From Candidatus Methylopumilus universalis (lineage in GTDB: Bacteria; Pseudomonadota; Gammaproteobacteria; Burkholderiales; Methylophilaceae): a stretch of 64,000 nucleotides of DNA. Numbering within the stretch: position 1 is the first letter of the stretch; each line of letters starts with the position of its first letter. The stretch is from positions 620,001 through 684,000 of the forward strand of contig NZ_CP040968.1 in the NCBI RefSeq assembly GCF_006365315.1, written 5' to 3'. The notes under the pieces were generated by a model that worked only from the letters and a program-made list of their open reading frames with translations, made no database searches and had not been told where the DNA came from. Shown here piece by piece: positions 35,054 through 44,567 of the stretch. The translations under genes were made by a program, and so were the position numbers.

Positions 35054-36895
35054 TTATGATTCAGGTTGAATTTCAAGTAGCGTTTCATCTGGGGATACCG
35101 CTTCACCTTTTGCTACATGAATCGCAACTACAATACCCGAAGTAGGGGATTGAATTTCATTCTCCATTTTCATGGCCTCAATCACAATTACACTGCCTCC
35201 AGCCTCAACTCTGTCGCCAATTTTAACTTTAACGTCAATAATTGTTCCTGGCATAGCTGTAGTAATACAGCCCTCGTGATTGGGCCTAGGTCTTGCTGAT
35301 TTAGATGTTTCTTGAGACTGTTTTTTTGAAGATTTTTTTCCATTCGTCACTTCAACTTCATGCAAAGTTTCGACTAACACCTCTTCCGAAATGCCATCTA
35401 CGGATACATAAAATGGCCTTCTTGCTTCACCGGTATAGCCTGATCCCGTTAATTTGATATTGAATGTTTCACCATGAAGCGTGACATTAAATTCACTAGG
35501 TGCGAATTTTTCAGCAGACGAAAATACATTGTCTTTTGGAAGAAGTGGTTCGGGTTTAATGCTACCTGCATTTCTTTCTTGTAAGAATATCTTGGCAACG
35601 TCAGGAAACATGGCATACGTTAAAATATCTTCATCAGATTTTGTAATTTGCTCTGCTTCAATTTTAAGTTTTACAAGTTCAGGCTCCAAAAGATCGGCAG
35701 GTCTGGATGTCAATGGTTTTTTTTCACCGATGGCCATCATTTGAATTTTTTGATTCACTTTGCCGGGTGCTTTTCCATATTCACCCATGAAATAACTTTT
35801 TACCTCATTGGTAATCGATTTATATCTAGCGCCTGTTAAAACATTTAAGACTGCTTGTGTGCCTACAATCTGGGAAGTTGGTGTCACAAGTGGTGGGTAA
35901 CCTAAATCTTCACGTACTCTAGGAATTTCAAGAAGCACTTCGTTCATACGATCAAGTGCACCTTGCTCTTTAAGCTGATTAGACAAATTGGAAATCATAC
36001 CGCCAGGGACTTGATTACTAAGCACCCTTGTATCTACGCCAGTGTAATCAGATTCAAATTGCCAATATTTTTTTCTTACAACCTTTAATTGCTCGCTAAT
36101 CTCTTCAACTTTTTTAATATCAATACCCGTTTCGTAGCCTAAATCCTCTAAGACAGCAATTATAGATTCTGTCGATGGATGACTTGCGCCTTCTGCAAAG
36201 CTTGAATTACATGTATCAATAATGTCCGCACCATTTTGTACAGCAGTTAAAAGATTAATACTTGCTAATCCTGAAGTTGCGTGTGAATGAACGTGAATTG
36301 GTAAAGAGGTAGATTTTTTTAAAGACGTTACAAGCTCTTTAGTGGCTGACGGCGTTAAAAGACCCGCCATATCTTTAATGGCTATTGTGTCACATCCGTA
36401 ACTTTCCATTTCTTTTGCAAGATTAACGAAATAAGGGATGTTATGCACAGGGCTTGTGGTATAGCTTAATGTACCTTCTGCGTGTTTTTTATATTTTTTG
36501 ACTGCTTTTATTGATGTTGTAAGATTTCTTACATCATTCATGGCATCGAAAATTCTAAAAACATCGACACCATTATTGGCTGATTGTTTGACGAATGCGT
36601 CAACAACATCATCTGAATAATGACGATAGCCTAATAAGTTCTGACCTCGAAGTAACATTTGTATACGAGAATTTGGGAGAGCTTTTCTTAAAAGCTTTAA
36701 ACGCTCCCATGGATCTTCTTTTAAAAATCTTACACAAGCATCAAACGTAGCTCCACCCCATGCTTCAATTGACCAAAAGCCAAGTGAATCTAATTGCGGA
36801 CATATGGGAAGCATGTCCTCAGTGCGAAGTCTAGTTGCAATTTGACATTGATGCCCATCTCTTAAAACTAATTCTGTAATATGTATTTTTTTCAT
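35054..36895 (-). CDS. pycB: Pyruvate carboxylase subunit B (carboxyltransferase + biotinyl domain)
   Basis: 613 residues, the oxaloacetate decarboxylase alpha / PYC-B architecture. N-terminal TIM-barrel carboxyltransferase with LVLRDGHQCQIATRLR, KDMAGLLTP and zinc-site HVHSHATSGL; middle PYC/OADA domain; C-terminal biotinyl domain with biotin lysine K576 in EAMKMEN. No beta/gamma sodium-pump genes are nearby and a biotin carboxylase gene is adjacent, so the anaplerotic pyruvate-to-oxaloacetate role is favoured over decarboxylation. Confidence 0.88.
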   Translation of the reverse strand: MKKIHITELVLRDGHQCQIATRLRTEDMLPICPQLDSLGFWSIEAWGGATFDACVRFLKEDPWERLKLLRKALPNSRIQMLLRGQNLLGYRHYSDDVVDAFVKQSANNGVDVFRIFDAMNDVRNLTTSIKAVKKYKKHAEGTLSYTTSPVHNIPYFVNLAKEMESYGCDTIAIKDMAGLLTPSATKELVTSLKKSTSLPIHVHSHATSGLASINLLTAVQNGADIIDTCNSSFAEGASHPSTESIIAVLEDLGYETGIDIKKVEEISEQLKVVRKKYWQFESDYTGVDTRVLSNQVPGGMISNLSNQLKEQGALDRMNEVLLEIPRVREDLGYPPLVTPTSQIVGTQAVLNVLTGARYKSITNEVKSYFMGEYGKAPGKVNQKIQMMAIGEKKPLTSRPADLLEPELVKLKIEAEQITKSDEDILTYAMFPDVAKIFLQERNAGSIKPEPLLPKDNVFSSAEKFAPSEFNVTLHGETFNIKLTGSGYTGEARRPFYVSVDGISEEVLVETLHEVEVTNGKKSSKKQSQETSKSARPRPNHEGCITTAMPGTIIDVKVKIGDRVEAGGSVIVIEAMKMENEIQSPTSGIVVAIHVAKGEAVSPDETLLEIQPES

Positions 36896-36901
36896 AGCTA
36901 T

Positions 36902-38320
36902 TTAAATACCTTCATGTGCTGCAATCGCTGCTGAAATAGCTGCAGCCATTAACTCAGGTGGAAATTGACTTTGATAATTTATAAGCTCCGGATGGTCGTC
37001 CACAAAGCTTGTATTGAAATTCGCTTCTTTAAACTGTTTATTATTCATAATTTCTAAATAATAAGGGATTGTTGTTTTAACTCCAAATACAACAATATCA
37101 TTGAGGGCTCTCTTGCCACGTTGCATCACACTTTCCCAGTTTAACGCCCATACAGTTAGCTTTGCGCACATAGAGTCATAATATGGGGGAATGACATAGC
37201 CAGTATATATTGAAGCATCAATTCTAACGCCGGGTCCGCCAGGTGCATAATAACGCGTAATTTTTCCAAAGGATGGCATGAAGTCATACTTCGGATCTTC
37301 CGCATTAATTCGATATTCAATCGCAAAGCCTCGAAACTGAATTTCTTCTTGTTTGTATTGTAATGATAATCCAAAGGCAATTCTTATTTGCTCTTGAACA
37401 ATATCAATACCGGTAATTGATTCAGTAATTGTATGTTCAACTTGAAGACGGGTATTCATCTCCATAAAGTAAAAATTATTTTCAGCATCCAAAAGGAATT
37501 CTACGGTACCCGCATTCTCGTAATTCACAGCTTTGGCAGCTTTCACTGCAAGTTCACCCACATAATTTCTTTGAGCGTTTGTAAGCTGAGGGGAGGGTGC
37601 GATCTCAATGAGTTTTTGATTGCGCCTTTGAATAGAACAATCCCTTTCAAAAAGATGAACCACATTGCCAGAGCTATCAGCCAGAATTTGAACCTCGATA
37701 TGCTTCGGCGATACGATACATTTCTCAATAAAAACCTCGGGTTTGCCAAAGGCTTTTGTAGCTTCAGAAATCACTCGATCATAATTAGCAATGAGCTCTT
37801 TTTCGTTATTACAACGTCTAATACCTCGTCCACCACCACCGTTAGTCGCTTTAAGCATGATAGGGTAACCAATAGAAGAGGCAAGTTTTTTAGCTTCATC
37901 AAGACTCTCAATATTGCCTTCACTTCCAGGAATAACAGGTATTGCGGCTGCAATCATTGCTGTTCTTGCTTGAATCTTATCTCCCATTTGACGAATAATA
38001 TCGGCATTAGGGCCAATAAATTTGATATCTCGTCTGGCACATATTTCGGCTAATTCTGGGTTTTCAGATAAAAACCCATATCCTGGATGGATTGCATCAC
38101 ATCCGGAAGTAACGGCGATATTCACAATATTATGTGCGTTTAAATAGCCGGCAAGGGGGTCTGCGCCTACATTGTAGGATTCATCGGCTTTTTTGACGTG
38201 AAGCGCATGGCGGTCAGCATCTGAATAAATGGCTACGGAAGTGATATCGAGCTCAGAACAGGCACGAATCAGCCTAACCGCTATTTCACCACGGTTCGCT
38301 ATGAGAATTTTTTTGAACAA
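36902..38320 (-). CDS. pycA: Pyruvate carboxylase subunit A (biotin carboxylase)
   Basis: 472 residues, ATP-grasp biotin carboxylase. FKKILIANRGEIAVRLIRAC at the start, glycine-rich ATP loop NGGGGRGIR, ERDCSIQRRNQK and EMNTRLQVEHTITE. Six bases upstream of pycB. It could in principle be AccC, but accB is not adjacent and the partner gene is pycB. Start is TTG at 38320 with AAGG seven bases upstream; no in-frame ATG precedes the conserved IANRGEIA. An 8-4-8 inverted repeat lies 17-36 bases upstream of it. Confidence 0.88.
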   Translation of the reverse strand: MFKKILIANRGEIAVRLIRACSELDITSVAIYSDADRHALHVKKADESYNVGADPLAGYLNAHNIVNIAVTSGCDAIHPGYGFLSENPELAEICARRDIKFIGPNADIIRQMGDKIQARTAMIAAAIPVIPGSEGNIESLDEAKKLASSIGYPIMLKATNGGGGRGIRRCNNEKELIANYDRVISEATKAFGKPEVFIEKCIVSPKHIEVQILADSSGNVVHLFERDCSIQRRNQKLIEIAPSPQLTNAQRNYVGELAVKAAKAVNYENAGTVEFLLDAENNFYFMEMNTRLQVEHTITESITGIDIVQEQIRIAFGLSLQYKQEEIQFRGFAIEYRINAEDPKYDFMPSFGKITRYYAPGGPGVRIDASIYTGYVIPPYYDSMCAKLTVWALNWESVMQRGKRALNDIVVFGVKTTIPYYLEIMNNKQFKEANFNTSFVDDHPELINYQSQFPPELMAAAISAAIAAHEGI

Positions 38321-38336
38321 TGAAAAGCCTTAAGTT

Positions 38337-38356
38337 TTTAGTGAAATATCACTAAA
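38337..38356. repeat. Perfect inverted repeat before pycA, candidate operator
   Basis: TTTAGTGA (38337-38344) and TCACTAAA (38349-38356) with a 4-base spacer AATA, in the divergent pycA/yceD region. Could be a repressor site or an mRNA hairpin just before the pycA ribosome binding site. Confidence 0.4.
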
Positions 38357-38431
38357 TTAGGGTTAATTTAAGAAAATTATAACATGTCATTTCTTATATA
38401 ATAATGATGTCTTTTACCCCGAAATCTATTG

Positions 38432-38923
38432 ATGGAACAGCATATAGACAATATTGATTTTTCAAGAAAATCGAGAGAAATTCGTGATATAATTCGCCTC
38501 TCTGATTTTGAGCGATTGCAAGATTTATGCTTAAATCTCGAAGACTCAATTGCTTTTGTTTTAAGAGGCTTCGAAAATAAACATAGAGAAGCTTGTTTGG
38601 AACTATTCATCGAAGGTAAATTAGATTTAATTTGCCAAAGATGTTCGGAAAAATTAGAGCATACGATTTTTTTAAAATCAGGATTTTTAATTAAAGAAGA
38701 GACGCAGTTAACTGATTTTCAAGTTGACGATCATGCGGATTACGACTTAATTGAGGGTAGTGCAAAGATGGATGTATTAAGTCTTATTGAAGACGAAATC
38801 TTACTTTCTATGCCTGGTGCACCAAAACATGAAAATGATAAGTGCTACTACAAAAAAACTGATGGTGTGTTAGATCGCATTCATCCGTTTGCTGATTTAA
38901 AACAAAAATTATATAAAAATTAA
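38432..38923 (+). CDS. yceD: YceD (DUF177) protein
   Basis: 163 residues from the ATG at 38432 (a TTG one codon earlier is also possible). DUF177/YceD proteins sit before rpmF in most bacteria and are linked to 23S rRNA accumulation and processing. The conserved C-x-x-C region is [12 protein letters not shown], and the acidic [24 protein letters not shown] matches the family's C-terminal core. A TATAAT at 38397-38402 is a possible -10 box. rpmF follows after 14 bases. Confidence 0.88.
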   Translation: MEQHIDNIDFSRKSREIRDIIRLSDFERLQDLCLNLEDSIAFVLRGFENKHREACLELFIEGKLDLICQRCSEKLEHTIFLKSGFLIKEETQLTDFQVDDHADYDLIEGSAKMDVLSLIEDEILLSMPGAPKHENDKCYYKKTDGVLDRIHPFADLKQKLYKN

Positions 38924-38937
38924 ATTTAGGAGTTGCT

Positions 38938-39117
38938 ATGGCTGTTCAGCAGAATAAAAAATCACCTTCAAAACGTGGAATGCATCGTTCTCACGATTTT
39001 TTATCAAATCCCCCACTTGCTGTAGAACCAACTACTGGCGAAGTTCATTTACGTCATCACGTTAGCCCAACAGGCTACTATAGAGGCAAAAAAGTTATTC
39101 AGAATAAATCAGAATAA
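38938..39117 (+). CDS. rpmF: 50S ribosomal protein L32
   Basis: 59 residues. Starts [20 protein letters not shown], the standard L32 N-terminus, and contains [20 protein letters not shown]. The zinc-binding cysteines found in some L32 proteins are absent (HH and no Cys), so it is a zinc-independent form. TAGGAG precedes the ATG. The stop codon lies inside a 17-bp inverted repeat. Confidence 0.96.
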   Translation: MAVQQNKKSPSKRGMHRSHDFLSNPPLAVEPTTGEVHLRHHVSPTGYYRGKKVIQNKSE

Positions 39118-39142
39118 TTCTTCTTAATTATTCTGATTTATT
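39103..39142 (+). repeat. 17-bp perfect inverted repeat at the end of rpmF (terminator or processing hairpin)
   Basis: Bases 39103-39119 pair perfectly with 39126-39142 around a six-base loop CTTCTT. The arm includes the last rpmF codons and its stop. The stem is nearly all A-T and has no long T tract after it, so partial termination or an RNA processing/stability role before plsX are both possible. Confidence 0.55.
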
Positions 39143-39174
39143 ACTTTCATTGCTCTTAAACGTTAAGAGAACAA

Positions 39175-40206
39175 ATGACAATTACCCTAGCAGTTGACGC
39201 AATGGGAGGGGATCATGGTCCCTCAGTCACTATCCCAGCCTCCATAAATGCGTTATCAAAATATGACCAACTTCACATTATTTTAGTTGGCGATCAAGAG
39301 CTTATTCAAACAGAGCTCCAAAAAAATAAATATACCAATACCCGTTTATCTATTCAGCATGCAAGTGAAGTGGTTGAAATGGATGAATCTCCTCAAAGCG
39401 CTTTAAAAAATAAAAAAGATTCTTCCATGCGTGTTGCAATTAATTTAATTAAGGAAGAGAAGGCTCAGGCTTGCGTAAGCGCTGGCAATACCGGTGCACT
39501 TATGGCAACCGCCCGTTATGTATTAAAAATGTTGCCAGGGATTGATAGACCTGCCATCGCATCGAGCTTGCCTAGTCAAAAAGGTACAACTTACATGCTG
39601 GACCTAGGCGCCAATACAGACTGCACGGCCGAGAATTTATTGCAATTTGCAGTCATGGGCGCCATGCTTGTCAGTTCTGTGACGGGCAATCCAAAGCCTT
39701 CCGTAGGGCTTCTCAATATTGGCTCAGAAGATATGAAAGGTAATGAAGTTGTAAGGCAAGCAGGAGAATTACTTCGTCGAAGTCACCTTAACTTTTATGG
39801 TAACGTTGAAGGTAATGACATCTTTAAAGGGACAACTGATGTCGTTGTATGTGATGGGTTTGTGGGGAATGTTGCATTAAAAACAGCTGAAGGTATTGCG
39901 CAGCTTATGGGCCGATTTTTAACACAGGAATTCAAACGTAATTGGATTACAAAATCTATGGCATTTGTTTCTTTGCTTGTACTTAATCGATTCAAAAAAA
40001 GGCTTGATCCTAGAAGATACAATGGCGCTAGCTTTTTAGGTCTTAAAGGTATTGTAGTTAAAAGTCATGGTGGGGCTGATAGTTATTCTTTTTTCTATGC
40101 TATTCGGACGGCCATTGAAGAATCCAAAAATAATGTTTTAGAGAACATACAAAAACAACTTGAATTAGAAATGCCCCTAGATATTTCATCGTCAGAAAAT
40201 TTATGA
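39175..40206 (+). CDS. plsX: Phosphate acyltransferase PlsX
   Basis: 343 residues. Makes acyl-phosphate from acyl-ACP for phospholipid synthesis. [12 protein letters not shown] at the start, [23 protein letters not shown] and [15 protein letters not shown] are conserved. The rpmF-plsX-fabHDG-acpP order is standard. Overlaps fabH by four bases. Confidence 0.97.
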   Translation: MTITLAVDAMGGDHGPSVTIPASINALSKYDQLHIILVGDQELIQTELQKNKYTNTRLSIQHASEVVEMDESPQSALKNKKDSSMRVAINLIKEEKAQACVSAGNTGALMATARYVLKMLPGIDRPAIASSLPSQKGTTYMLDLGANTDCTAENLLQFAVMGAMLVSSVTGNPKPSVGLLNIGSEDMKGNEVVRQAGELLRRSHLNFYGNVEGNDIFKGTTDVVVCDGFVGNVALKTAEGIAQLMGRFLTQEFKRNWITKSMAFVSLLVLNRFKKRLDPRRYNGASFLGLKGIVVKSHGGADSYSFFYAIRTAIEESKNNVLENIQKQLELEMPLDISSSENL

Positions 40207-41156
40207 TTTATTCAAAAGTTACAGGGACTGGAAGCTATCTTCCCGAAAAAATATTAAGTAATCTTGATCTTGAAAAAATGTTTGAGACGACGGACGAATG
40301 GATTACGACAAGGACAGGTATTAAAGAAAGACATATTGTTTCAGCACATCAATATACAAGCGATTTAGCGACAGAAGCGTCTAAACAAGCAATAAAAGCT
40401 TCTGGTATTGATGCAAATAAAATTGATCTTATCATTGTGGCAACAACTACGCCAGATAAAGTATTTCCAAGTACAGCTTGTATTGTTCAGACAAAGCTTG
40501 GCTTATCTTTATGTCCAGCATTTGATATTCAAGCGGTATGCAGTGGTTTTGTGTATGCGCTATCTGTTGCAGATAGTTTCATTAAAACAGGTGCAGCAAA
40601 ATGTGTGCTAGTGATTGGCGCAGATACTATGTCTCGCATTACAGATTATTCAGATCGAAGCAATGCTATTCTTTGGGGTGATGGCGGGGGTGCTGTTATT
40701 CTTGAAGCATCAGATGAACCGGGTATCTTGTCTACACATATTCATGCGGATGGCGCTTATGAGAAATTACTCCATGTCCCCAGCGGTGTATCTCACCAAA
40801 AAGGTAAATCTACTATAGAAATGCAAGGTAACCAGGTTTTCAAAATAGCCGTGAATACATTAGACTCTATTGTAGATGAAACACTTGAAATGAATCAATT
40901 AGATAAGTCAGACATTGACTGGCTTGTTCCCCACCAAGCCAATATTAGAATTTTAGAAGCAACTGCAAAAAAATTGAATATGAGCATGGATCGCGTCATT
41001 GTTACTATAGACAGACATGGTAATACTTCAGCTGCTTCGATCCCTTTGGCCCTTGATACGGCCATTCGTGAGGGTAAAATAAAAAGAGGGGAAACGCTGT
41101 TGATGGAAGCATTCGGTGGTGGATTTACCTGGGGATCTGCTTTAATAAAGTATTAA
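40203..41156 (+). CDS. fabH: 3-oxoacyl-[ACP] synthase III
   Basis: 317 residues. Starts fatty acid synthesis by condensing acetyl-CoA with malonyl-ACP. Catalytic triad: C113 in [10 protein letters not shown], His in VPHQANIRI and Asn in [13 protein letters not shown] overlap with plsX. Confidence 0.97.
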   Translation: MIYSKVTGTGSYLPEKILSNLDLEKMFETTDEWITTRTGIKERHIVSAHQYTSDLATEASKQAIKASGIDANKIDLIIVATTTPDKVFPSTACIVQTKLGLSLCPAFDIQAVCSGFVYALSVADSFIKTGAAKCVLVIGADTMSRITDYSDRSNAILWGDGGGAVILEASDEPGILSTHIHADGAYEKLLHVPSGVSHQKGKSTIEMQGNQVFKIAVNTLDSIVDETLEMNQLDKSDIDWLVPHQANIRILEATAKKLNMSMDRVIVTIDRHGNTSAASIPLALDTAIREGKIKRGETLLMEAFGGGFTWGSALIKY

Positions 41157-41192
41157 AAATCATATAGTTAATAATAATATATCAAGTAAATT

Positions 41193-42122
41193 ATGAATAA
41201 GTTTTCTTTTATTTTCCCTGGTCAAGGCTCACAAACTGTCGGCATGATGGCGGATTTTAATGGCCATCCATTAATTCAATCAACCTTTAATGAAGCATCT
41301 CAAATTCTTAATATTGATTTTTGGAAAATGGCGACTGAGCCTAATGAAGACATAAACCAAACAGTTCATACGCAACCTATACTTCTTACAGCCGGCATAG
41401 CGACGTGGCGAGTCTGGAAATCTAAAACAGATTTACTCCCGAGTTATCTTGCAGGCCATAGCCTGGGTGAATATACCGCTCTTGTTGCTTCAAATGCGAT
41501 GGAATTTAAAGACGCGTTAAAGCTTGTTAAATATAGAGCTGAAGTCATGCAAAAAGCTGTTCCTGAAGGTGTAGGTGCTATGGCTGCTATTCTTGGTATG
41601 TCTGACTCAGATGTCATGAATGCATGCAAAGAAGCTCAAGGAAATGAGGTTGTAGAAGCAGTCAACTTTAACTCGCCAGGGCAGGTTGTGATTGCTGGAA
41701 ATGTTTTAGCAGTAGAGCGGGCTATTGAAATAGCAAAATCAAAAGGTGCTAAGCGAGCCATTCTACTTCCCGTTAGCGTTCCCTCACACTGCTCTCTTAT
41801 GCAAAAAGCATCTGAAGAATTAAAAGAATATTTAACTAATATTACAATTAAAAAACCAAATATTCCTGTTATCCATAATGTGGATGTTTTGGAACATAAT
41901 GATGCAAATGAAATTAAAGATGCACTTTCAAAACAACTCTGTCATCCAGTAAGATGGGTTGATACCATTGAAAAGATAGCATTCAATAAAATTAGTGATA
42001 TTGCAGAATGCGGCCCAGGCAAAGTTCTTACAGGCCTAACCAAGAGAATCTCTCCTGAATTAAAAGGTGTTGCTCTTGTTAATGAAAGTGCAATAGATGA
42101 ATTTAAAGCACTTATAGAATAA
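41193..42122 (+). CDS. fabD: Malonyl-CoA:ACP transacylase
   Basis: 309 residues. Transfers malonyl from CoA to ACP. Nucleophile S90 in AGHSLGEYTAL; FPGQGSQTVGM at the start; catalytic His in VPSHCSLM; AECGPGKVLTGL near the end. 36 bases after fabH. Confidence 0.97.
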   Translation: MNKFSFIFPGQGSQTVGMMADFNGHPLIQSTFNEASQILNIDFWKMATEPNEDINQTVHTQPILLTAGIATWRVWKSKTDLLPSYLAGHSLGEYTALVASNAMEFKDALKLVKYRAEVMQKAVPEGVGAMAAILGMSDSDVMNACKEAQGNEVVEAVNFNSPGQVVIAGNVLAVERAIEIAKSKGAKRAILLPVSVPSHCSLMQKASEELKEYLTNITIKKPNIPVIHNVDVLEHNDANEIKDALSKQLCHPVRWVDTIEKIAFNKISDIAECGPGKVLTGLTKRISPELKGVALVNESAIDEFKALIE

Positions 42123-42140
42123 AACTATCTAGGGAAAATT

Positions 42141-42890
42141 ATGTTTATTAATCTTGAAAATCAAGTTGCACTTGTCACTGGCGCTAGCCGAGGTATTGGA
42201 CAATCAATTGCTTTAAGTTTAGGAAAACAAAATGCTTTTGTCATTGGCACCGCAACAACGGAAGATGGCGCTCAAAAAATTTCATTATTTCTCAAAGAGC
42301 AAAATGTTTTAGGTAAAGGTATTAAATTAGATGTGAATGATAATGAAGCTATCTTAAAAACTGTTGATGGCATTATTAAGGAGCATGGCGATATATCAAT
42401 CCTTGTAAATAACGCCGGGATTACTAAAGATATGTTACTCATGCGCATGAAAGAAGAAGATTGGGATGATGTTATGTCAACCAATTTAAAATCTATTTTT
42501 CGCATGAGCCAGGCCCTCATTCGCAGCATGATGAAAAGTCGCTACGGTAGAATTATTAATATCACTTCTGTAGTTGGCCATATGGGTAATGCAGGTCAAA
42601 CAAATTACGCTGCCGCAAAAGCTGGCGTAACTGGATTCACAAAATCATTAGCTAAAGAAATTGGTAGTCGAGGTATTACTGTCAATTGTGTTGCGCCTGG
42701 TTTTATTGATACGGATATGACAAGGGGATTGTCAGATGAACATAAAAAGCAGCTTCTCGATCATGTGCCATTAGGACGACTAGGAAGTCCTGAGGATATT
42801 GGTGCTGCAGTAAGCTTTTTAGCTTCAAAAGAAGCTTCTTATATCACAGGTGAGACACTTCATGTCAATGGCGGAATGCTAATGATTTAG
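42141..42890 (+). CDS. fabG: 3-oxoacyl-[ACP] reductase
   Basis: 249 residues, short-chain dehydrogenase. NADPH loop TGASRGIG (13-20), NNAG (90-93), catalytic S143, Y156 and K160, and the C-terminal YITGETLHVNGGMLM typical of FabG. AGGGA precedes the ATG. acpP follows after a 93-base gap with its own regulatory features. Confidence 0.97.
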   Translation: MFINLENQVALVTGASRGIGQSIALSLGKQNAFVIGTATTEDGAQKISLFLKEQNVLGKGIKLDVNDNEAILKTVDGIIKEHGDISILVNNAGITKDMLLMRMKEEDWDDVMSTNLKSIFRMSQALIRSMMKSRYGRIINITSVVGHMGNAGQTNYAAAKAGVTGFTKSLAKEIGSRGITVNCVAPGFIDTDMTRGLSDEHKKQLLDHVPLGRLGSPEDIGAAVSFLASKEASYITGETLHVNGGMLMI

Positions 42891-42918
42891 TTATTTTTTT
42901 AACTTTATTACAAAATTC

Positions 42919-42935
42919 TTAACAAGATTTGTTAA
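42919..42935. repeat. Inverted repeat TTAACA-N5-TGTTAA upstream of acpP
   Basis: A perfect 6-bp inverted repeat with 5-base spacer in the fabG-acpP gap, overlapping the AAAATAACG region where a -10 box would be expected. Could be a regulator site controlling acpP; short AT-rich repeats also arise by chance in such DNA. Confidence 0.3.
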
Positions 42936-42983
42936 AATAACGCATGGCCTGAGGGTCATTTCTTAAATAAAGGGGTATTTTAG

Positions 42984-43220
42984 ATGTCTGACATCGAACA
43001 ACGTGTAAAAAAAATTGTTGCAGAACAACTTGGCACTAAAGAAGCTGATGTAAAAAATACATCATCATTTGTAGATGATTTAGGTGCTGATTCACTTGAT
43101 ACAGTTGAACTCGTAATGGCTTTAGAAGAAGAGTTTGATTGTGAAATTCCTGACGAAGAAGCTGAAAAGATCACCACAGTTCAGCAAGCTGTTGATTACA
43201 TCAACAAAAATCTAAAATAA
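42984..43220 (+). CDS. acpP: Acyl carrier protein
   Basis: 78 residues, strongly acidic. The phosphopantetheine serine is S37 in [25 protein letters not shown] precedes the ATG at 11 bases. The 93-base gap before it and the hairpin after it fit separate, high expression compared with its neighbours. Confidence 0.98.
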   Translation: MSDIEQRVKKIVAEQLGTKEADVKNTSSFVDDLGADSLDTVELVMALEEEFDCEIPDEEAEKITTVQQAVDYINKNLK

Positions 43221-43234
43221 TTCATATGTTATTT

Positions 43235-43260
43235 AACCTTTTCTAAATATTGAAAGGGTT
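43235..43260 (+). terminator. Hairpin between acpP and fabF, possible weak terminator
   Basis: AACCTTTTC (43235-43243) pairs with GAAAGGGTT (43252-43260) with one G-U pair and an 8-base loop. No proper T run follows, so it may instead protect the acpP 3' end or affect fabF translation, since fabF starts 11 bases later. Confidence 0.35.
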
Positions 43261-43271
43261 GGGTTTATTCC

Positions 43272-44504
43272 ATGACGAAGAGAAGAGTTGTAGTCACCGG
43301 TTTAGGTTTGATTACTCCTGTTGGTATAGGGGTAGCAGAATCATGGGCTAATATCATCAATGGTCAATCAGGTATAGGTAAAATTACCAAATTTGACTGC
43401 TCAGCATTTCCTTCACAAGTTGCAGGTGAGGTCAAAAATTTCGACCCGCTTGCGTACATTCCTCCCAAAGATGCAAGACGCATGGATACCTTTATTCAAT
43501 TTGGTATCGCAGCAGGCATAGAGGCATTTAAAGATTCCGGTATTGAAGTAAATGACAGCAATAGTGAGCGCATTGGCGTATCGGTTGGGTCTGGTATTGG
43601 TGGCATTAATTTGATTGAATCTACAGGTGAAGTATTTGATGAAGGTGGTGCTCGGAAGGTATCGCCATTTTTTATTCCGGGCACGATTATCAATATGATT
43701 TCCGGCAATCTTTCTATTATGCTTAATTTAAAAGGCCCTAATGTTTCTATTGTTACTGCATGTACAACAGGAACTCATTCAATAGGTGATGCGGCACGTA
43801 TGATCGAATATGGCGATGCAGATGTGATGTTAGCTGGGGGTTCGGAAGCTGCTATTACTGAATTATCAGTCGCTGGATTTTCTTCAGCCAAAGCACTTTC
43901 ATCACGCAATGATGATCCAAAAACAGCAAGTCGCCCATGGGACAGAGACCGCGACGGTTTTGTTATTGGCGAAGGTGCTGGAGTAATGGTGCTTGAGGAG
44001 TATGAGCATGCAAAACAAAGAGGCGCTAAAATTTATGCAGAACTATCAGGCTACGGAATGAGTGCTGATGCATATCATATTACCGCGCCCAATATGGACG
44101 GTCCAAGACGCTCAATTGTCAATGCATTGAAAAATGCGCATGTGAATACAGATAATGTGCAATATATTAATGCGCATGGAACATCTACACCTCTTGGCGA
44201 CCTTAATGAAACTAATGCGATTAAAGCCTCATTTGGAAACTACGCAAAAAAACTTGTTGTAAATTCTACAAAATCAATGACAGGGCATTTATTAGGCGGG
44301 GCAGGCGGCATTGAGTCCGTATTCACTGTGCTAGCTATTCATAACCAGATTTCTCCGCCCACTATTAATATTTTCAACCAAGATCCTGAATGTGATCTTG
44401 ATTATTGTGCCAATGAAGCCAGGCCAATGAAAATTGAGGTTGCACTTAAAAATAACTTTGGCTTTGGTGGCACTAACGGAAGCCTTGTATTTAAAAGGCT
44501 ATAG
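43272..44504 (+). CDS. fabF: 3-oxoacyl-[ACP] synthase II
   Basis: 410 residues. Main elongating condensing enzyme. C164 in VTACTTGTHSIG, first His in INAHGTSTPLGD, Lys in STKSMTGHLLGGAG with the second His, and NNFGFGGTNGSLVF at the C-terminus. Full length with no domain changes. Confidence 0.97.
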   Translation: MTKRRVVVTGLGLITPVGIGVAESWANIINGQSGIGKITKFDCSAFPSQVAGEVKNFDPLAYIPPKDARRMDTFIQFGIAAGIEAFKDSGIEVNDSNSERIGVSVGSGIGGINLIESTGEVFDEGGARKVSPFFIPGTIINMISGNLSIMLNLKGPNVSIVTACTTGTHSIGDAARMIEYGDADVMLAGGSEAAITELSVAGFSSAKALSSRNDDPKTASRPWDRDRDGFVIGEGAGVMVLEEYEHAKQRGAKIYAELSGYGMSADAYHITAPNMDGPRRSIVNALKNAHVNTDNVQYINAHGTSTPLGDLNETNAIKASFGNYAKKLVVNSTKSMTGHLLGGAGGIESVFTVLAIHNQISPPTINIFNQDPECDLDYCANEARPMKIEVALKNNFGFGGTNGSLVFKRL

Positions 44505-44567
44505 ATTTTTATAAATGGGTTTAATCCAAAATGAACTCATTGATTAATTCACAACTGGCCGTTTAAC

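Noticed and set aside
35054-36895. pycB as the alpha subunit of a sodium-pumping oxaloacetate decarboxylase
   Set aside because: No membrane beta or gamma subunit genes are adjacent and a biotin carboxylase gene is directly upstream, which fits pyruvate carboxylase better.
37433-38053. A 206-codon open frame antisense to pycA
   Set aside because: Lies wholly inside a well-conserved biotin carboxylase gene, has no recognisable domain or ribosome binding site, and such antisense frames arise from the codon bias of the sense gene.
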